Below, piece by piece: positions 26,728 through 36,177 of a stretch of DNA of 64,000 nucleotides. How positions within the stretch are numbered: the stretch's first letter is position 1; the number at the start of each line of letters is the position of its first letter. The notes beneath the pieces are model-generated. The model ran no database searches, was not told where the DNA came from, and was given only the letters and a program-made list of their open reading frames with translations. Position numbers and translations under genes: made by a program. Source of the stretch: Nocardia acididurans (GTDB lineage: Bacteria; Actinomycetota; Actinomycetes; Mycobacteriales; Mycobacteriaceae); NCBI RefSeq assembly GCF_016741815.1, contig NZ_JAERRJ010000002.1, positions 310,001-374,000 of the forward strand, in the 5' to 3' direction.

Positions 26728-29700
26728 TCAGGCGGCACCCGGGGCCAAGCTGCCCAGCAGAGCCGTAGCGGCGGCGAGCTCCGGCGCGCCGATCCGCTCG
26801 TAGAGCCGCACCGCCGCCCGCAGATCCCCGGCTGCGGCATCATGGTCCCCGAGTCGGATACGGCAGCGCGCCATCCCGTCGAGTGCCCACGCCTGCTGGT
26901 GGTGACTGCGAATCTCCCGAGCCAGGCGCAGCGCCTCCTGATGGGTCGTGAGCGCCAGTGCGACATCCGATTCGGTGTGCAGCGCGCCGAGCCGGTTGAG
27001 GGTTTCGGCTTCGCCCGAATGGTGTCCGATGTCCCGATACAGAGTGAGGCTCTCCCGAAGGAGATCTTCCGCCTCCCCGTGTCGGCCACTCAGATGACGG
27101 ATCCGGCCCAAGATACCGAGTGCGTCAGCCCGCCCGATCGAATTGGCGAGGCGATCGTAGATGTCGAGCGCTTCCAGGGCGCAGTCCGCGGCTGGGCCGT
27201 ATTCGCCTGTGCTGCAGTGGATCCGGCCGAGTACACACAGCGCGGACGCCTCGCCGGCGGGATTGCCCAGCGCGCGGTAGAGCACTCCGGCCTGCTGTGC
27301 CAGCCGTTCGGCGGCCGGGTATTCGCCGGCGATGAACTGCAGGAAGGACGAATTGGTCAGCACAAACGCCTCCGCGGACCGATTTCCGAGCTCGTGATAC
27401 ATCACCCGGACCTGCTCCAGGAGAGTCCTGGAGCTCACATAGTCGGCGTTCAGATGGTGGAACCAGGCCATCAGGCTGAGATTGAACGCCTCCTGGGAGC
27501 GGTCGCCGAGCGCCCGGTTGGCGGCGATCGCCTCGTTCATGAGATCCATTGCCGCAGACCGATTGTCGGCAAGATTCTCGATCCAGCCCAGACCGCCCAG
27601 GAGGGACGCCTCGGCCACCCGATCCCCCAGTGCGCGATGCAGGGTCAGCGACTCGCGGAGCGCCGCGGCCGCGGGCGTGTAATCACCGACGAGGTGGTAC
27701 GCCCATCCGAGATTCTCGAGCGCCTTCGCCTCACCGTGACGGTCGTCGGCGGCACGGCAGATATCGCGGGCGCGCTCCAGGTAGCCGATGGCCGCCCGGA
27801 AATCACCGTTGAGCAGCGAGACCCGGGCCAGGGTGCGGACGGCCGTCGCGATCGACGACGGATGTTCCTCGGGCGAGGCACTTTTCAACGCGGAGGCCAG
27901 CAGCTCGGCGATCGTCGTGTAGTCCTCCGCGAGGTATCCCGCCGCGCCCAGATCCTTCAGGGCCAGAGTTTCGGCATTGTGCATCTCGATGGTGTCACCC
28001 GCGACGGACATCCGCCGGTGCATGGCCACCGCCTGCTGCCAGGCGCTGTGCAGCCGGACCTCGCCCACCAGCGCCGTGGTGAGGCCGACCGCGCGACCCA
28101 GGTGGCCGCCGTGGGCGGCGCTCGCCAAGCACGCGAGCATGTTCGCGCGTTCCACCCGGATCCACGCCAGGGCGGTGTCGTAATCGGCGAGGTCCGGCCT
28201 TTCCCGGCTCTGCATCGTTCCGGCGGGGCCGCACCCGCGGTTGATCGCCAGCAGGGCCGTCCGATGGTAGTGATCCAGTGTTCGCTCCAGGGCCGCGGCA
28301 CGTTCCGCGGGTTCCTGTGCGATCAACTCCTGGGTGTAGGCACGCACCAGGTCGTGCAGGCGATAGCGGCCGAACGAGGTCTCGTCGATGAGATGCTCGA
28401 CGTAGAGCGCCTCCAGGTTGCGGCGGGCCTGGGAGACGGTCGTGTCGTCGAGTGCCGCAACGGCATACGCGTCGATATCCGGACCGGGGTGGACGCCGAG
28501 GCGGCGGAACAGGCGCTGGCGAGCGGGCGGCAGCCGTTCGTACGAGGTGGTGAACGCGGCGCGCACGGCACGATCGCCGGTCTCCAGCTCGTCCAATCGG
28601 GCACGGGTGGCGGCGAATTCGACGGCGACCTCGGCGAGGGTCCAGGTGGGATGGTGCGCCAGCCGACCGGCCAGCAGCGAAATGGCCAGCGGCAGATAAC
28701 CGCACAGCGCCACGATGCGCTCGGTGTCGGAGGTGGCCGGACGTCCGGCCAGCGCGGAGAAGAGTGCTACGGCGGCGGCCGGAGCCAGGACGTCGAGGGT
28801 TACCGGGCTCGCACCGTCCAGGGCGATCAGCCGGCGGCGACTCGTGACGAGGGTGAGGCAGCCGTCGGAGCCGGGCAGCAGGGCTTCGATCTGGGCGTGG
28901 TCACGAGCGTCGTCCAGCACCAGCAGGACGCGTTTGCCCGCGAGGTGGTCGCGCCACATATTCCGGCGTGCGGCAAGGGATTCGGGCAGTACTCGGGGAT
29001 CGACTCCCACATCGGCCAACAGTGTGCCCAGCACATCCGCCGGATCGGCCACCGGCTGGCCGGGCGTATGGGCGTGGAGTTCCACGAAGTACCGGCCGTC
29101 CGGAAACTGCTCGGCCAGCAGATGCGCGGCACGGGTCACCAGCGCGGTCTTGCCGATCCCGGGCATGCCGTCGACGGTGTGAATGGAGACCACCCGCCCC
29201 GGCTGCGCCATCTCGAGAATCCGGCGCATCTCGCCGTCGCGGCCGATGAAGGTGCCGAGGTCTCGACGCAGAGTGTTCACCACGGCAGGCCGGGGCGCGC
29301 CCTCCCCCGGTGCGGCCGTCTCCCCTTGCGCAGCCGTCCACAGTCGCCGCCACGCCGTCACGTCCGCAACCTCGGCGGGCACCGATCCGCCTGCGCCACG
29401 GACGAGTTCGAGCAGCGTCACCAGTACCGGCTGAAAGGTCTCGAACCGCGACGGCAGATTTCGTCCCGCCCGCCAGTCACTGATGCGCGGAACCAGATTG
29501 GCGGGCTTGTGGTTGGCGCCCCGGGCGGGCCGCAGACGCCGGTCGGTGGCGCTCGCGACCCGTTGCAGGGTGGGATTGCCCGCAGCGGCGAACAGGGCGG
29601 CCAGTCCGGTCGCAAATGCCGCCCTTGCAGAACCGGGTCCGCCCGCGGACCCCACCGGCTCCGCAGCAGTGCGCGATTGTCCCGCACCGCGCTTGTCGTC

Positions 29701-29736
29701 GTTCACGGGTCCATGATCTCGCGAATCCGGATGCAC
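26728..29736 (-). CDS. NB-ARC/STAND regulator with TPR array
   Basis: About 1002 residues. The N-terminal 110 hold a helix-turn-helix-like region ending in ISDWRAGRNLPSRFETFQPVL, as in XRE-STAND proteins. The NB-ARC part has P-loop GMPGIGKT (190-197), Walker B VLLVLDDA and the sensor TLVTSRRR, followed by the winged-helix YRLHDLVRAYTQELI. From about 600 onward are some ten to twelve TPR units (ALGDRVAEASLLGGLGW, ALGDRSQEAFNLSLMAW). Such proteins are ATP-switch regulators of secondary metabolism or stress, as in the AfsR family. The start could also be GTG 29706; neither choice has a clear ribosome site. Confidence 0.85.
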   Translation of the reverse strand: MHPDSRDHGPVNDDKRGAGQSRTAAEPVGSAGGPGSARAAFATGLAALFAAAGNPTLQRVASATDRRLRPARGANHKPANLVPRISDWRAGRNLPSRFETFQPVLVTLLELVRGAGGSVPAEVADVTAWRRLWTAAQGETAAPGEGAPRPAVVNTLRRDLGTFIGRDGEMRRILEMAQPGRVVSIHTVDGMPGIGKTALVTRAAHLLAEQFPDGRYFVELHAHTPGQPVADPADVLGTLLADVGVDPRVLPESLAARRNMWRDHLAGKRVLLVLDDARDHAQIEALLPGSDGCLTLVTSRRRLIALDGASPVTLDVLAPAAAVALFSALAGRPATSDTERIVALCGYLPLAISLLAGRLAHHPTWTLAEVAVEFAATRARLDELETGDRAVRAAFTTSYERLPPARQRLFRRLGVHPGPDIDAYAVAALDDTTVSQARRNLEALYVEHLIDETSFGRYRLHDLVRAYTQELIAQEPAERAAALERTLDHYHRTALLAINRGCGPAGTMQSRERPDLADYDTALAWIRVERANMLACLASAAHGGHLGRAVGLTTALVGEVRLHSAWQQAVAMHRRMSVAGDTIEMHNAETLALKDLGAAGYLAEDYTTIAELLASALKSASPEEHPSSIATAVRTLARVSLLNGDFRAAIGYLERARDICRAADDRHGEAKALENLGWAYHLVGDYTPAAAALRESLTLHRALGDRVAEASLLGGLGWIENLADNRSAAMDLMNEAIAANRALGDRSQEAFNLSLMAWFHHLNADYVSSRTLLEQVRVMYHELGNRSAEAFVLTNSSFLQFIAGEYPAAERLAQQAGVLYRALGNPAGEASALCVLGRIHCSTGEYGPAADCALEALDIYDRLANSIGRADALGILGRIRHLSGRHGEAEDLLRESLTLYRDIGHHSGEAETLNRLGALHTESDVALALTTHQEALRLAREIRSHHQQAWALDGMARCRIRLGDHDAAAGDLRAAVRLYERIGAPELAAATALLGSLAPGAA

Positions 29737-29803
29737 GCCAGCCGATCTCGACGCACTGTTCGGACGGCGGGGCGGCTGCCCGAGGTTACGGGGCCGCGCG
29801 GGG

Positions 29804-30073
29804 TCAGCGCTCGGGCTGGGGCAGTTCCACGGGGACGACCACGGCGGGGCGGGGTTGGGCTGGGGTGCCGGAGGTTTGGGCGTAGCCGAGCCAGCCGGTG
29901 CCTACGAAGACGGCGAGGAGGAGGGCGGTGGGGAGTTCGAAGAGGAGGGAGGCGGGGGTGAAGGCGGGGTCCCGGGGTGGGGCGGGGCGGGTGGCGATGC
30001 GGCGGATCGGTGGGCGTTGGCGGGCGAGGGTGCCGTGTGCGGCGCGTCGTGGTTTGCTGGCCTGCCTGCCCAA
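29804..30073 (-). CDS. Small single-span membrane protein, unknown
   Basis: An 89-residue frame starts with TTG 30073, placed 6 bases after a perfect GGAGG. The protein has a basic N-terminus (GRQASKPRRAAHG), one hydrophobic helix (PTALLLAVFVGTGWLGYA) and a Pro-rich tail. The strong ribosome site and positive-inside topology support expression even though the start codon is rare. The function is unknown. It lies between the NB-ARC regulator and the two-component genes, all on the same strand. The 30074-30302 interval upstream holds no other gene that I can see. Confidence 0.6.
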   Translation of the reverse strand: MGRQASKPRRAAHGTLARQRPPIRRIATRPAPPRDPAFTPASLLFELPTALLLAVFVGTGWLGYAQTSGTPAQPRPAVVVPVELPQPER

Positions 30074-30302
30074 CTGGAGCCTCCGTTGCTAGGAATATGC
30101 CGAGATCAAGAATGCCGAAACAGCGAACTCGGCGCAGCGGTGAATGGGGGGACATCGGTGTGTCCGGTGCCATCCGTGGAGAGAGCCGCGCCGCACGGGC
30201 GTGTCGTGGGTCCGGGTGACGCACAACGGATTCCGTGCGCGATCAGGGTATTCGAGAACGGGCGGCGGTTCGGCGGATCGGCCGAAAATGTGGGTTTAGA
30301 TC

Positions 30303-30959
30303 TCAACCGGTTGGTGTGATCAGGCCCGCTTCGTAGGCGGCGATGACCAACTGGACGCGGTCTCGGGCAAGGAGTTTGGCGAGAATGCGGCTGACGTGGG
30401 TTTTCACGGTGAGGGGGCTGACGGTGAGGGATTCGGCGATCTCGGCGTTGGTGAGGCCGCGGGCTATGAGAATCAGGACGTCCAGTTCGCGATCGGTCAA
30501 CGCGCCCAGCGCCGGACGGGGGGTGGGCTCGGGAGTGGCTCGGACACGGGCGATCACGGCCGCGGTCGCACTCGGAGACAGCAGGGATTCGCCTGCGGCC
30601 ACGGTGCGGATCGCCTCCAGCAGCGCGGCCGGTTTGGTGTCCTTGATGAGGAACCCGCTGGCCCCGGCACGCAGGGCGGCCAGCACATTGTCGTCGGTGT
30701 CGTAGGTGGTGAGTACCAGAACCTTGACACCGGCCAGGTTTTCGTCGGCGGCTATCCGGGCGGTCGCGGCGATGCCGTCCAGATCCGGCATCCGGATGTC
30801 CATGACGATCACGTCAGCCCGGGAACTACGCGCCAGCGCAACGGCTTCGCGGCCGGTGGCGGCTTCGCCGACCACCTCCATATCGGGCGCGGACGCGACC
30901 AGCAGGGCGAAAGCGCCGCGCACCAGATGCTGATCATCGGCCAGCAGGACGCGGATCAC
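30303..30959 (-). CDS. NarL/FixJ-type response regulator
   Basis: The 218-residue protein has a receiver domain with acidic pair D8/D9, phospho-acceptor D54 (IVMDIRMPDLDG), switch LTTYDTDD and lysine in FLIKDTK. A LuxR-type helix-turn-helix follows (LTDRELDVLILIARGLTNAEIAESLTVSPLTVKTHVSRIL in several pieces). GTG 30959 overlaps the stop of the kinase gene by 4 bp, so both are translated together. It probably controls the divergent MmpL-like transporter and its own operon through the palindrome at 32338. Confidence 0.93.
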   Translation of the reverse strand: MIRVLLADDQHLVRGAFALLVASAPDMEVVGEAATGREAVALARSSRADVIVMDIRMPDLDGIAATARIAADENLAGVKVLVLTTYDTDDNVLAALRAGASGFLIKDTKPAALLEAIRTVAAGESLLSPSATAAVIARVRATPEPTPRPALGALTDRELDVLILIARGLTNAEIAESLTVSPLTVKTHVSRILAKLLARDRVQLVIAAYEAGLITPTG

Positions 30960-32311
30960 GCGGGCGCTCCGGAGGGCCTGCCGTGGCCGGAATCCGGCGC
31001 GACCGAACGGATCGCGGGTTCTCGGCCCCGCCCGCCTCCCGGGTGCGGATCCGCCACCGATGCCGAGCCCGATCCTCCTACCGACCTCGAACGCGGCACC
31101 GGCCCGAATGCGGGACCGGGCGCATCCGCTGCCACCAGAGCAGTGATGGGCAAATCCGCGCGCACCGTGAATCCCTGTCCGGTGTGCGAGGTTTCGACCA
31201 CACCGCCGATCGCCTCGGCGCGCTCGAGCATTCCACGGATGCCGAAACCCCGCGCGGGCCGCGCATCGTCCGGTGCGCCGCGCCCGTTGTCGGTCACCGC
31301 AATGACGAGCCGATCCGGGCGATAGTCGAGATTCACCTCCGCGCGCGCGGCGTTCGCGTGCTTGGCGATATTGGTCAGGGCCTCCTGAACGATGCGGTAG
31401 CCGACCATTTCGACCGTGGGCGGCAGCGGCCGGACGGCGCCGGAGGTGGTGAATCGCACGGTGGCCCCGGCGGCTTCGGCCGGTTCGGCGAGCACCGGCA
31501 GCTGCGCGAGGGTCGGCAGTGGGCCGCGCGGTTCGTCGGTGGGTGCGCGCAGCACACCGACCGTGGCGGTCAGTTCCGCGCGGGCGTCGGCGCAAGCGTC
31601 GGCGATGGTGTCCAGTGCGGCGGTGACGGTTTCGCGATCGGCCTGACCCTCGACGATGAGGTGTGCCGCGACTCCGGCCTGCACCTGGATGACGGTGATC
31701 GTGTGCGCGAGCAGATCGTGCAGGTCACGGGCGATGCGCAGGCGTTCCTCCGCGACCTGCCTGCGCGCCTCCTCGTCGCGGGTGCGTTCGGCGCGCTCGG
31801 CGCGATCGAGCGCCTCGGCCACATACGCCTGCTGCAGGCGCACGGCCTCCCCCGCCACACAGGCCAGCACGATCCAGCCGAGGGCGCCGAATGCTTCGAC
31901 GGCCACGTTCTCACCGCCGGTCTGCGACATGATGATCCCGGCCACCCCGAAGGTGACCGTGCCCGCGATGATCACCAGGGTGCGCCGCCGGGTGCCGTAC
32001 CGGCTGGCGGTGTACAGGGCCACGACCGTCGCCGGAACGATCGACTCGTGCTGGAATTCACTGGCGTGGTACGGGATCGCGGCCGTCAGGTGCGCGATCA
32101 GCACCGCCAGCGGTGCGCGCCGCCGCAGCAGCAGGGGCAGGGTGGCAGCGCTCAGTAGGAGGACACCGAGGGCGTCGAGCGGACGCGGCGCGTTCAGGAT
32201 GTCGAACGGCGCGGGCGGTCCGGTGAGCAGGGCCGCCGAGAGGACTCCGGCGAGGAGCAGCACGGCCGTCAACAGCCCGTCCATCAGCCACTGTCGTCGC
32301 ATTCCAGACAT
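30956..32311 (-). CDS. Sensor histidine kinase, HisKA_3 (DesK/NarX-like)
   Basis: The 451-residue kinase has about five or six membrane helices in the first 155 residues, then a dimerisation helix with phospho-histidine H198 in RIARDLHDLLAHT. The ATPase domain shows an N-box (EALTNIAKHANA), G1 DNGRGAPDD and G2 GFGIRGMLERAEAIGG. The last 50 residues are Pro/Gly-rich and probably disordered. No large extracellular sensor is visible, so the membrane part itself may sense the signal. It starts 128 bp from the divergent MmpL-like transporter. Confidence 0.93.
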   Translation of the reverse strand: MSGMRRQWLMDGLLTAVLLLAGVLSAALLTGPPAPFDILNAPRPLDALGVLLLSAATLPLLLRRRAPLAVLIAHLTAAIPYHASEFQHESIVPATVVALYTASRYGTRRRTLVIIAGTVTFGVAGIIMSQTGGENVAVEAFGALGWIVLACVAGEAVRLQQAYVAEALDRAERAERTRDEEARRQVAEERLRIARDLHDLLAHTITVIQVQAGVAAHLIVEGQADRETVTAALDTIADACADARAELTATVGVLRAPTDEPRGPLPTLAQLPVLAEPAEAAGATVRFTTSGAVRPLPPTVEMVGYRIVQEALTNIAKHANAARAEVNLDYRPDRLVIAVTDNGRGAPDDARPARGFGIRGMLERAEAIGGVVETSHTGQGFTVRADLPITALVAADAPGPAFGPVPRSRSVGGSGSASVADPHPGGGRGREPAIRSVAPDSGHGRPSGAPA

Positions 32312-32337
32312 TGTGCGGGAATCGGGAGGACCGTGCG

Positions 32338-32353
32338 TACTCCGCGCGGAGTA
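32338..32353. promoter_or_regulatory. 16-bp perfect palindrome, candidate response-regulator site
   Basis: tactccgcgcggagta lies in the 128-bp divergent promoter region between the histidine kinase and the MmpL-like transporter, 27 bp from the kinase start. Its symmetry and position suit the NarL-type regulator encoded next to it. Confidence 0.5.
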
Positions 32354-32439
32354 TCCCCAACAGCCTTCCCCGGGCGGACGTAATCAGCGCCCGATCCCGC
32401 GAGGCTTGGCCTGTTCGCCCGTTCCGAGGGGAGACAGAG

Positions 32440-34506
32440 ATGGGAATGAACCGAAGAGCCTGGCTGCTCATCGGCCTGTGGATCGCGGTGCTGGTCGCAC
32501 TGACGCCCTGGGCCGGCTCACTCGATGAGGTGAAGTCCGACAAGGAAACCGACTATCTGCCCGCCGCGGCGCAGTCCACCATGGTGGCCGAACTGGAGGC
32601 GACGCTGCCCGGCGGCACCTCGAATGTGTTCATCGTCGTGTACCAGCGCGCCTCCGGCCTCACCGATGCCGACAAGGCCACGGCCACTCGGCAATTCGAG
32701 ACACTGAAAACCACGTACGGCAACGGCACGGGACCGGACCGGCCGATCGGCTCCGCCGACGGGCAGGCGCTCATGTACCCGGTGATGGTCGACGAATCGC
32801 ACGGGGAGACAGCCGAATACATCGAGGACTTCCGATCCCGGGTCGCCGAGCATCCGGACGGGCTCAGCGTGCAGGTGACCGGACCCGGTGCGCTGCAAGC
32901 CGATTTCGAGGGCGCGTTCGACGGTATCGACGAACAGCTGCTGCTGGTCACCGTGCTGGTGGTCGCGGCGATCCTGCTGCTCACCTATCGCAGCCCGCTG
33001 CTGTGGCTGATACCGCTGATCTCGGTGGCGGGGGCGAATATCGCGTCCATGGCCGCGGTGTACGGGCTGGCGAAAGCCTTCGACATCACCGTCAACGATC
33101 AGAGCGCGGCGGTGCTCACCATTCTGGTGTTCGGCGTCGGCACCGATTACGCGCTGCTCATCGTGGCGCGCTATCGCGAAGAGCTGCACCGGCATTCGGC
33201 CACCGCGAGTGCCATGCTGGCGGCGCTGCGCAACTCCGTGCCCGCCATCGCCGCCTCGGCGGCCACGGTGAGCATCGGCCTGCTGTGCCTGCTGGCGGCC
33301 GATATGAACAATGCCGCCGGTATGGGGCCGGTCGGCGCGGCGGGCATCGTGTGCACGCTCGCCGTGATGGTGACGCTGTTCCCGGCACTGCTGGTGGTGT
33401 GCGGACGGTGGATCTTCTGGCCGCGCATCCCGCACATGGACGCGGCCGCGGTGACACGTACGGGTGTGTGGGATCGGGTGGGCGCGTTCATCTCTCGCCG
33501 GCCGGTGGCCTCGGCGGCCGCGTCCGTCGCGGTGCTCGGACTGCTCGCGCTCGGGCTGCTCGGCAACACCCACTCGCTGTCCCGAGCCGACCAATTCGTG
33601 ACGACACCGGAATCCGTTGCGGGGCAGACGGTGCTCGCCGCGCACTTCCCGGAGCGGGCGGGCACGCCGTTGACGATCATGGCACACAACGAATCCCGGG
33701 ACACGGTCCTGCGCGCCGTCGAAGCCGACCCCGGAATCGGCGCGGCCGAACTGGGCCGCAGCGGACCGGAATTCGGTGAGATCACCGCGATCCCAGCGGC
33801 TCTCGCGGACTCCGATGCCGAACACGCCACCATCGAACGGCTGCGCTCCACACTGGGCGAGCTCGCCCCGGGCACTGTGGTCGGCGGCCCCAGCGCGGCG
33901 GAACTCGATATCGCGAAGGCATCCACCCGGGATCGCACGGTGGTGCTGCCGCTGGTCCTGCTGGTGGTGACCGCCGTCCTGGCCCTGCTGCTGCGCTCGC
34001 TGGCCGCACCCGTGGGGCTGGTGCTCACCGTGGTGCTGTCCTTCGGATCCGCGCTCGGCGCAAGCGTTTTCCTCTTCGAGCACGTCTTCGGATTCCACGG
34101 CCTGGACCCGGGGCTGGTGCTGCTGGCCTTCCTGTTCCTGGTGGCGCTGGGCGTGGACTACAACATCTTCCTGATGAGCCGGGCTCGCGAGGAGGCACTC
34201 CGGGCGGGCACCCGCGCCGGCATCCTGCGCAGTCTCTCGGTGACGGGCGGCGTGATCACCTCGGCTGGAATCGTGCTCGCCGCGACCTTCGCCGTCCTGG
34301 TGACGCTGCCGCTGGTGTCACTGGCTCAGATCGGCTTCACCGTCGCCTTCGGCGTGCTGCTGGACACGCTGCTGGTGCGGTCGATTCTGGTGCCCGCGCT
34401 CACCCTGCTCGCGGGCGATCGGGTCTGGTGGCCGTCGGCCCTGGCGCGACGAGCACCCGAAACCGCCCAGCCCTCCGACCAACCAGCAGAACCCGTCCGG
34501 GTCTAG
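32440..34506 (+). CDS. MmpL-family RND transporter
   Basis: The 688-residue protein begins at ATG 32440 behind GAGGGGAGAC. It shows the MmpL duplication: one N-terminal helix, a periplasmic loop, five helices with FGVGTDYALLIVARYREEL, a second loop and a second helix set with LGVDYNIFLMSRAREE. The Asp-Tyr pairs (TDY, VDY) are the proton-relay positions. It is shorter than lipid exporters such as MmpL3 and closer to the small MmpL/SCO-type proteins. The role is likely lipid or drug export across the inner membrane. Divergent two-component genes probably control it. Confidence 0.92.
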   Translation: MGMNRRAWLLIGLWIAVLVALTPWAGSLDEVKSDKETDYLPAAAQSTMVAELEATLPGGTSNVFIVVYQRASGLTDADKATATRQFETLKTTYGNGTGPDRPIGSADGQALMYPVMVDESHGETAEYIEDFRSRVAEHPDGLSVQVTGPGALQADFEGAFDGIDEQLLLVTVLVVAAILLLTYRSPLLWLIPLISVAGANIASMAAVYGLAKAFDITVNDQSAAVLTILVFGVGTDYALLIVARYREELHRHSATASAMLAALRNSVPAIAASAATVSIGLLCLLAADMNNAAGMGPVGAAGIVCTLAVMVTLFPALLVVCGRWIFWPRIPHMDAAAVTRTGVWDRVGAFISRRPVASAAASVAVLGLLALGLLGNTHSLSRADQFVTTPESVAGQTVLAAHFPERAGTPLTIMAHNESRDTVLRAVEADPGIGAAELGRSGPEFGEITAIPAALADSDAEHATIERLRSTLGELAPGTVVGGPSAAELDIAKASTRDRTVVLPLVLLVVTAVLALLLRSLAAPVGLVLTVVLSFGSALGASVFLFEHVFGFHGLDPGLVLLAFLFLVALGVDYNIFLMSRAREEALRAGTRAGILRSLSVTGGVITSAGIVLAATFAVLVTLPLVSLAQIGFTVAFGVLLDTLLVRSILVPALTLLAGDRVWWPSALARRAPETAQPSDQPAEPVRV

Positions 34507-34545
34507 GACCGCTTCACCCCCGATGACCCAGCGCAACCGCTGCGG

Positions 34546-34568
34546 CGGCCTTCGTCCAGCGAAGGCCG
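34546..34568. terminator. Bidirectional hairpin after the MmpL-like gene
   Basis: cggccttcg and cgaaggccg form a 9-bp perfect stem with a 5-base loop, 40 bp after the transporter stop and 2 bp beyond the stop of the convergent metallophosphatase gene. Confidence 0.7.
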
Positions 34569-34570
34569 TC

Positions 34571-35962
34571 TCAGTGCGCGTGCAGGCCCGAGAAGTCGCG
34601 CAGCACAGCGTGATTGCGGTCCGCGCAGCTGCCGAGCGCGTGATCCGGGTGCAGGCCCAGGAATTGGCGGCGGGTGCGGGTGCTCCAGTGCCGGGCGCGC
34701 GGGGCCCGCGACTTGTAGAAGTTCACCAGGTAGCCGCCCTCGTAGACGCGCAGCAGGGTGTATCCGCCCGGATACTCCTTGGCCGCCGCCACCTCCAGGA
34801 ACTCCACCGCCACCGCGGAATCCGCGCGGGTGACGCGATTGCGATGCGTGTGCCCGCTGTGCTGCAGGAACACCCCCGGTGCGGCGCGGTACAGCTCGTG
34901 CAGCGCGGCGGCGTTCACCCGGTCGAGCACGAAACCCGGGCCGCCCGGATTGCTCACCGCCGCATGGGTTGTCACCGGGTGATGACCGAAAACCAGGGTG
35001 GGACGGTCCGGTTCGGCGCGCAGCAGCTCCCGGAAATGCTCGAGCTGCTCCCGGTCGAGCGTTCCGCCCGCGCCGCGCGCCCGGGTGGTGTCGAGACCGA
35101 CCACCCGCAGACCGCCCACGGCGTACTCCACCAGGTGCTGCCGGGGATGAAAGACCATGCCCCAGTGGTCTTCTCCGCGACCGGACTGCACCACATCGTG
35201 GTTGCCGCGACAGACGAAGTAGTCGCGGCCGAGCCCGCCCCAATCGTCCAGCCGCGCCCGCACCGCCAGCGACTGATCCCTGGTGCCGGTATCGGTGAGA
35301 TCCCCCGCCACGATCAGGTGATCGACCGCCCGATCGGGCAGGCGCAGATCGTCCAGGATCGCCCCGAGCATGAACTCCGGGTAGTGCTCGGTGTCGTGCC
35401 GCAGCCCGTCGGCCACCCCGCCCACCAGCACCCCGCTACTGTCCTCGCCGTAGTGCAGGTCGTTGGCCAGCGCGAAGGTGCGCAGCAGCCGGCCGGGCGG
35501 CGGGGTCAGCGTGGTGAAAACACCTGTCGTCTCCGGGGTTCCGGCGCGCCGCGTCACCAGGGTGCGGGCGGGCACGGCGCGACAGCCGTCCGAATACGCT
35601 TCGAATCGATAGGACCGGCCCGGTTCCAGACCGTCGAGCTCGGCGTAGTGGTAGGCGGTGCGGCCGGCGTCGTAGTACCGGGTGCGCGGCGCGGCCCGGC
35701 CGTCCGCCGGGGCGAGCAGCACCTCGGTGTCGGCCGGGACCGGCCGCAACCGGCCGGCGCGAGTGCGCGCGCGGCTGGTCCAGGTCAGCACCACCGAACG
35801 TTCGGTCACGGTGACCACCTCGAGATCCGAGGCCACCACCGATTCGGTGCGGGCCCTGCGCAACTCGGCGCCGAACACCGGGCGCTGCACGCGGACGGCC
35901 ACCGCCGCCGCGCCGGTGGCGGCGTTGGCCAGCCACATTCCTCGTAGTCGCGGATCCACCAT
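34571..35962 (-). CDS. Calcineurin-like metallophosphoesterase with fibronectin-like N-terminal domain
   Basis: The 463-residue protein carries all metallophosphatase motifs: ANDLHYG, VAGDLTDTG, CRGNHD, FGHHPV and HSGHTHRN. Residues 40-150 look like a beta-sandwich domain (VVLTWTSRARTRAG, YHYAELDGLEPGRSYRFEAY) as in purple-acid-type phosphatases. No classical signal peptide is seen; the N-terminus MVDPRLRGMWLANAATGAAAVAV is only weakly hydrophobic. ATG 35962 follows GGAGGAG. It may hydrolyse phosphomonoesters or diesters; the substrate is unknown. Confidence 0.88.
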   Translation of the reverse strand: MVDPRLRGMWLANAATGAAAVAVRVQRPVFGAELRRARTESVVASDLEVVTVTERSVVLTWTSRARTRAGRLRPVPADTEVLLAPADGRAAPRTRYYDAGRTAYHYAELDGLEPGRSYRFEAYSDGCRAVPARTLVTRRAGTPETTGVFTTLTPPPGRLLRTFALANDLHYGEDSSGVLVGGVADGLRHDTEHYPEFMLGAILDDLRLPDRAVDHLIVAGDLTDTGTRDQSLAVRARLDDWGGLGRDYFVCRGNHDVVQSGRGEDHWGMVFHPRQHLVEYAVGGLRVVGLDTTRARGAGGTLDREQLEHFRELLRAEPDRPTLVFGHHPVTTHAAVSNPGGPGFVLDRVNAAALHELYRAAPGVFLQHSGHTHRNRVTRADSAVAVEFLEVAAAKEYPGGYTLLRVYEGGYLVNFYKSRAPRARHWSTRTRRQFLGLHPDHALGSCADRNHAVLRDFSGLHAH

Positions 35963-36177
35963 GGCAACTCCTCCGCCGGGGGCCTGCAGTCACCCGACGG
36001 TAGGTTCGGCAGTTGAACTCCCCGGAGCCCGGACGTGACCGGACAGATTCCGGAATCAGACAATTCATCCGCGCAGGTGAACGGCACACCCGGCCCGACA
36101 CCCCCGGGCGGCACCCGGCTTCGAGTACCGTTGACTCGTTCCGAATGTTGCTGGGGCATCGAACCGTTGGGAGCTTC

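Noticed and set aside
26557..29961. Open frame of 1134 codons on the plus strand opposite the NB-ARC regulator
   Set aside because: No domain is visible and the minus strand carries P-loop, Walker B and TPR repeats.
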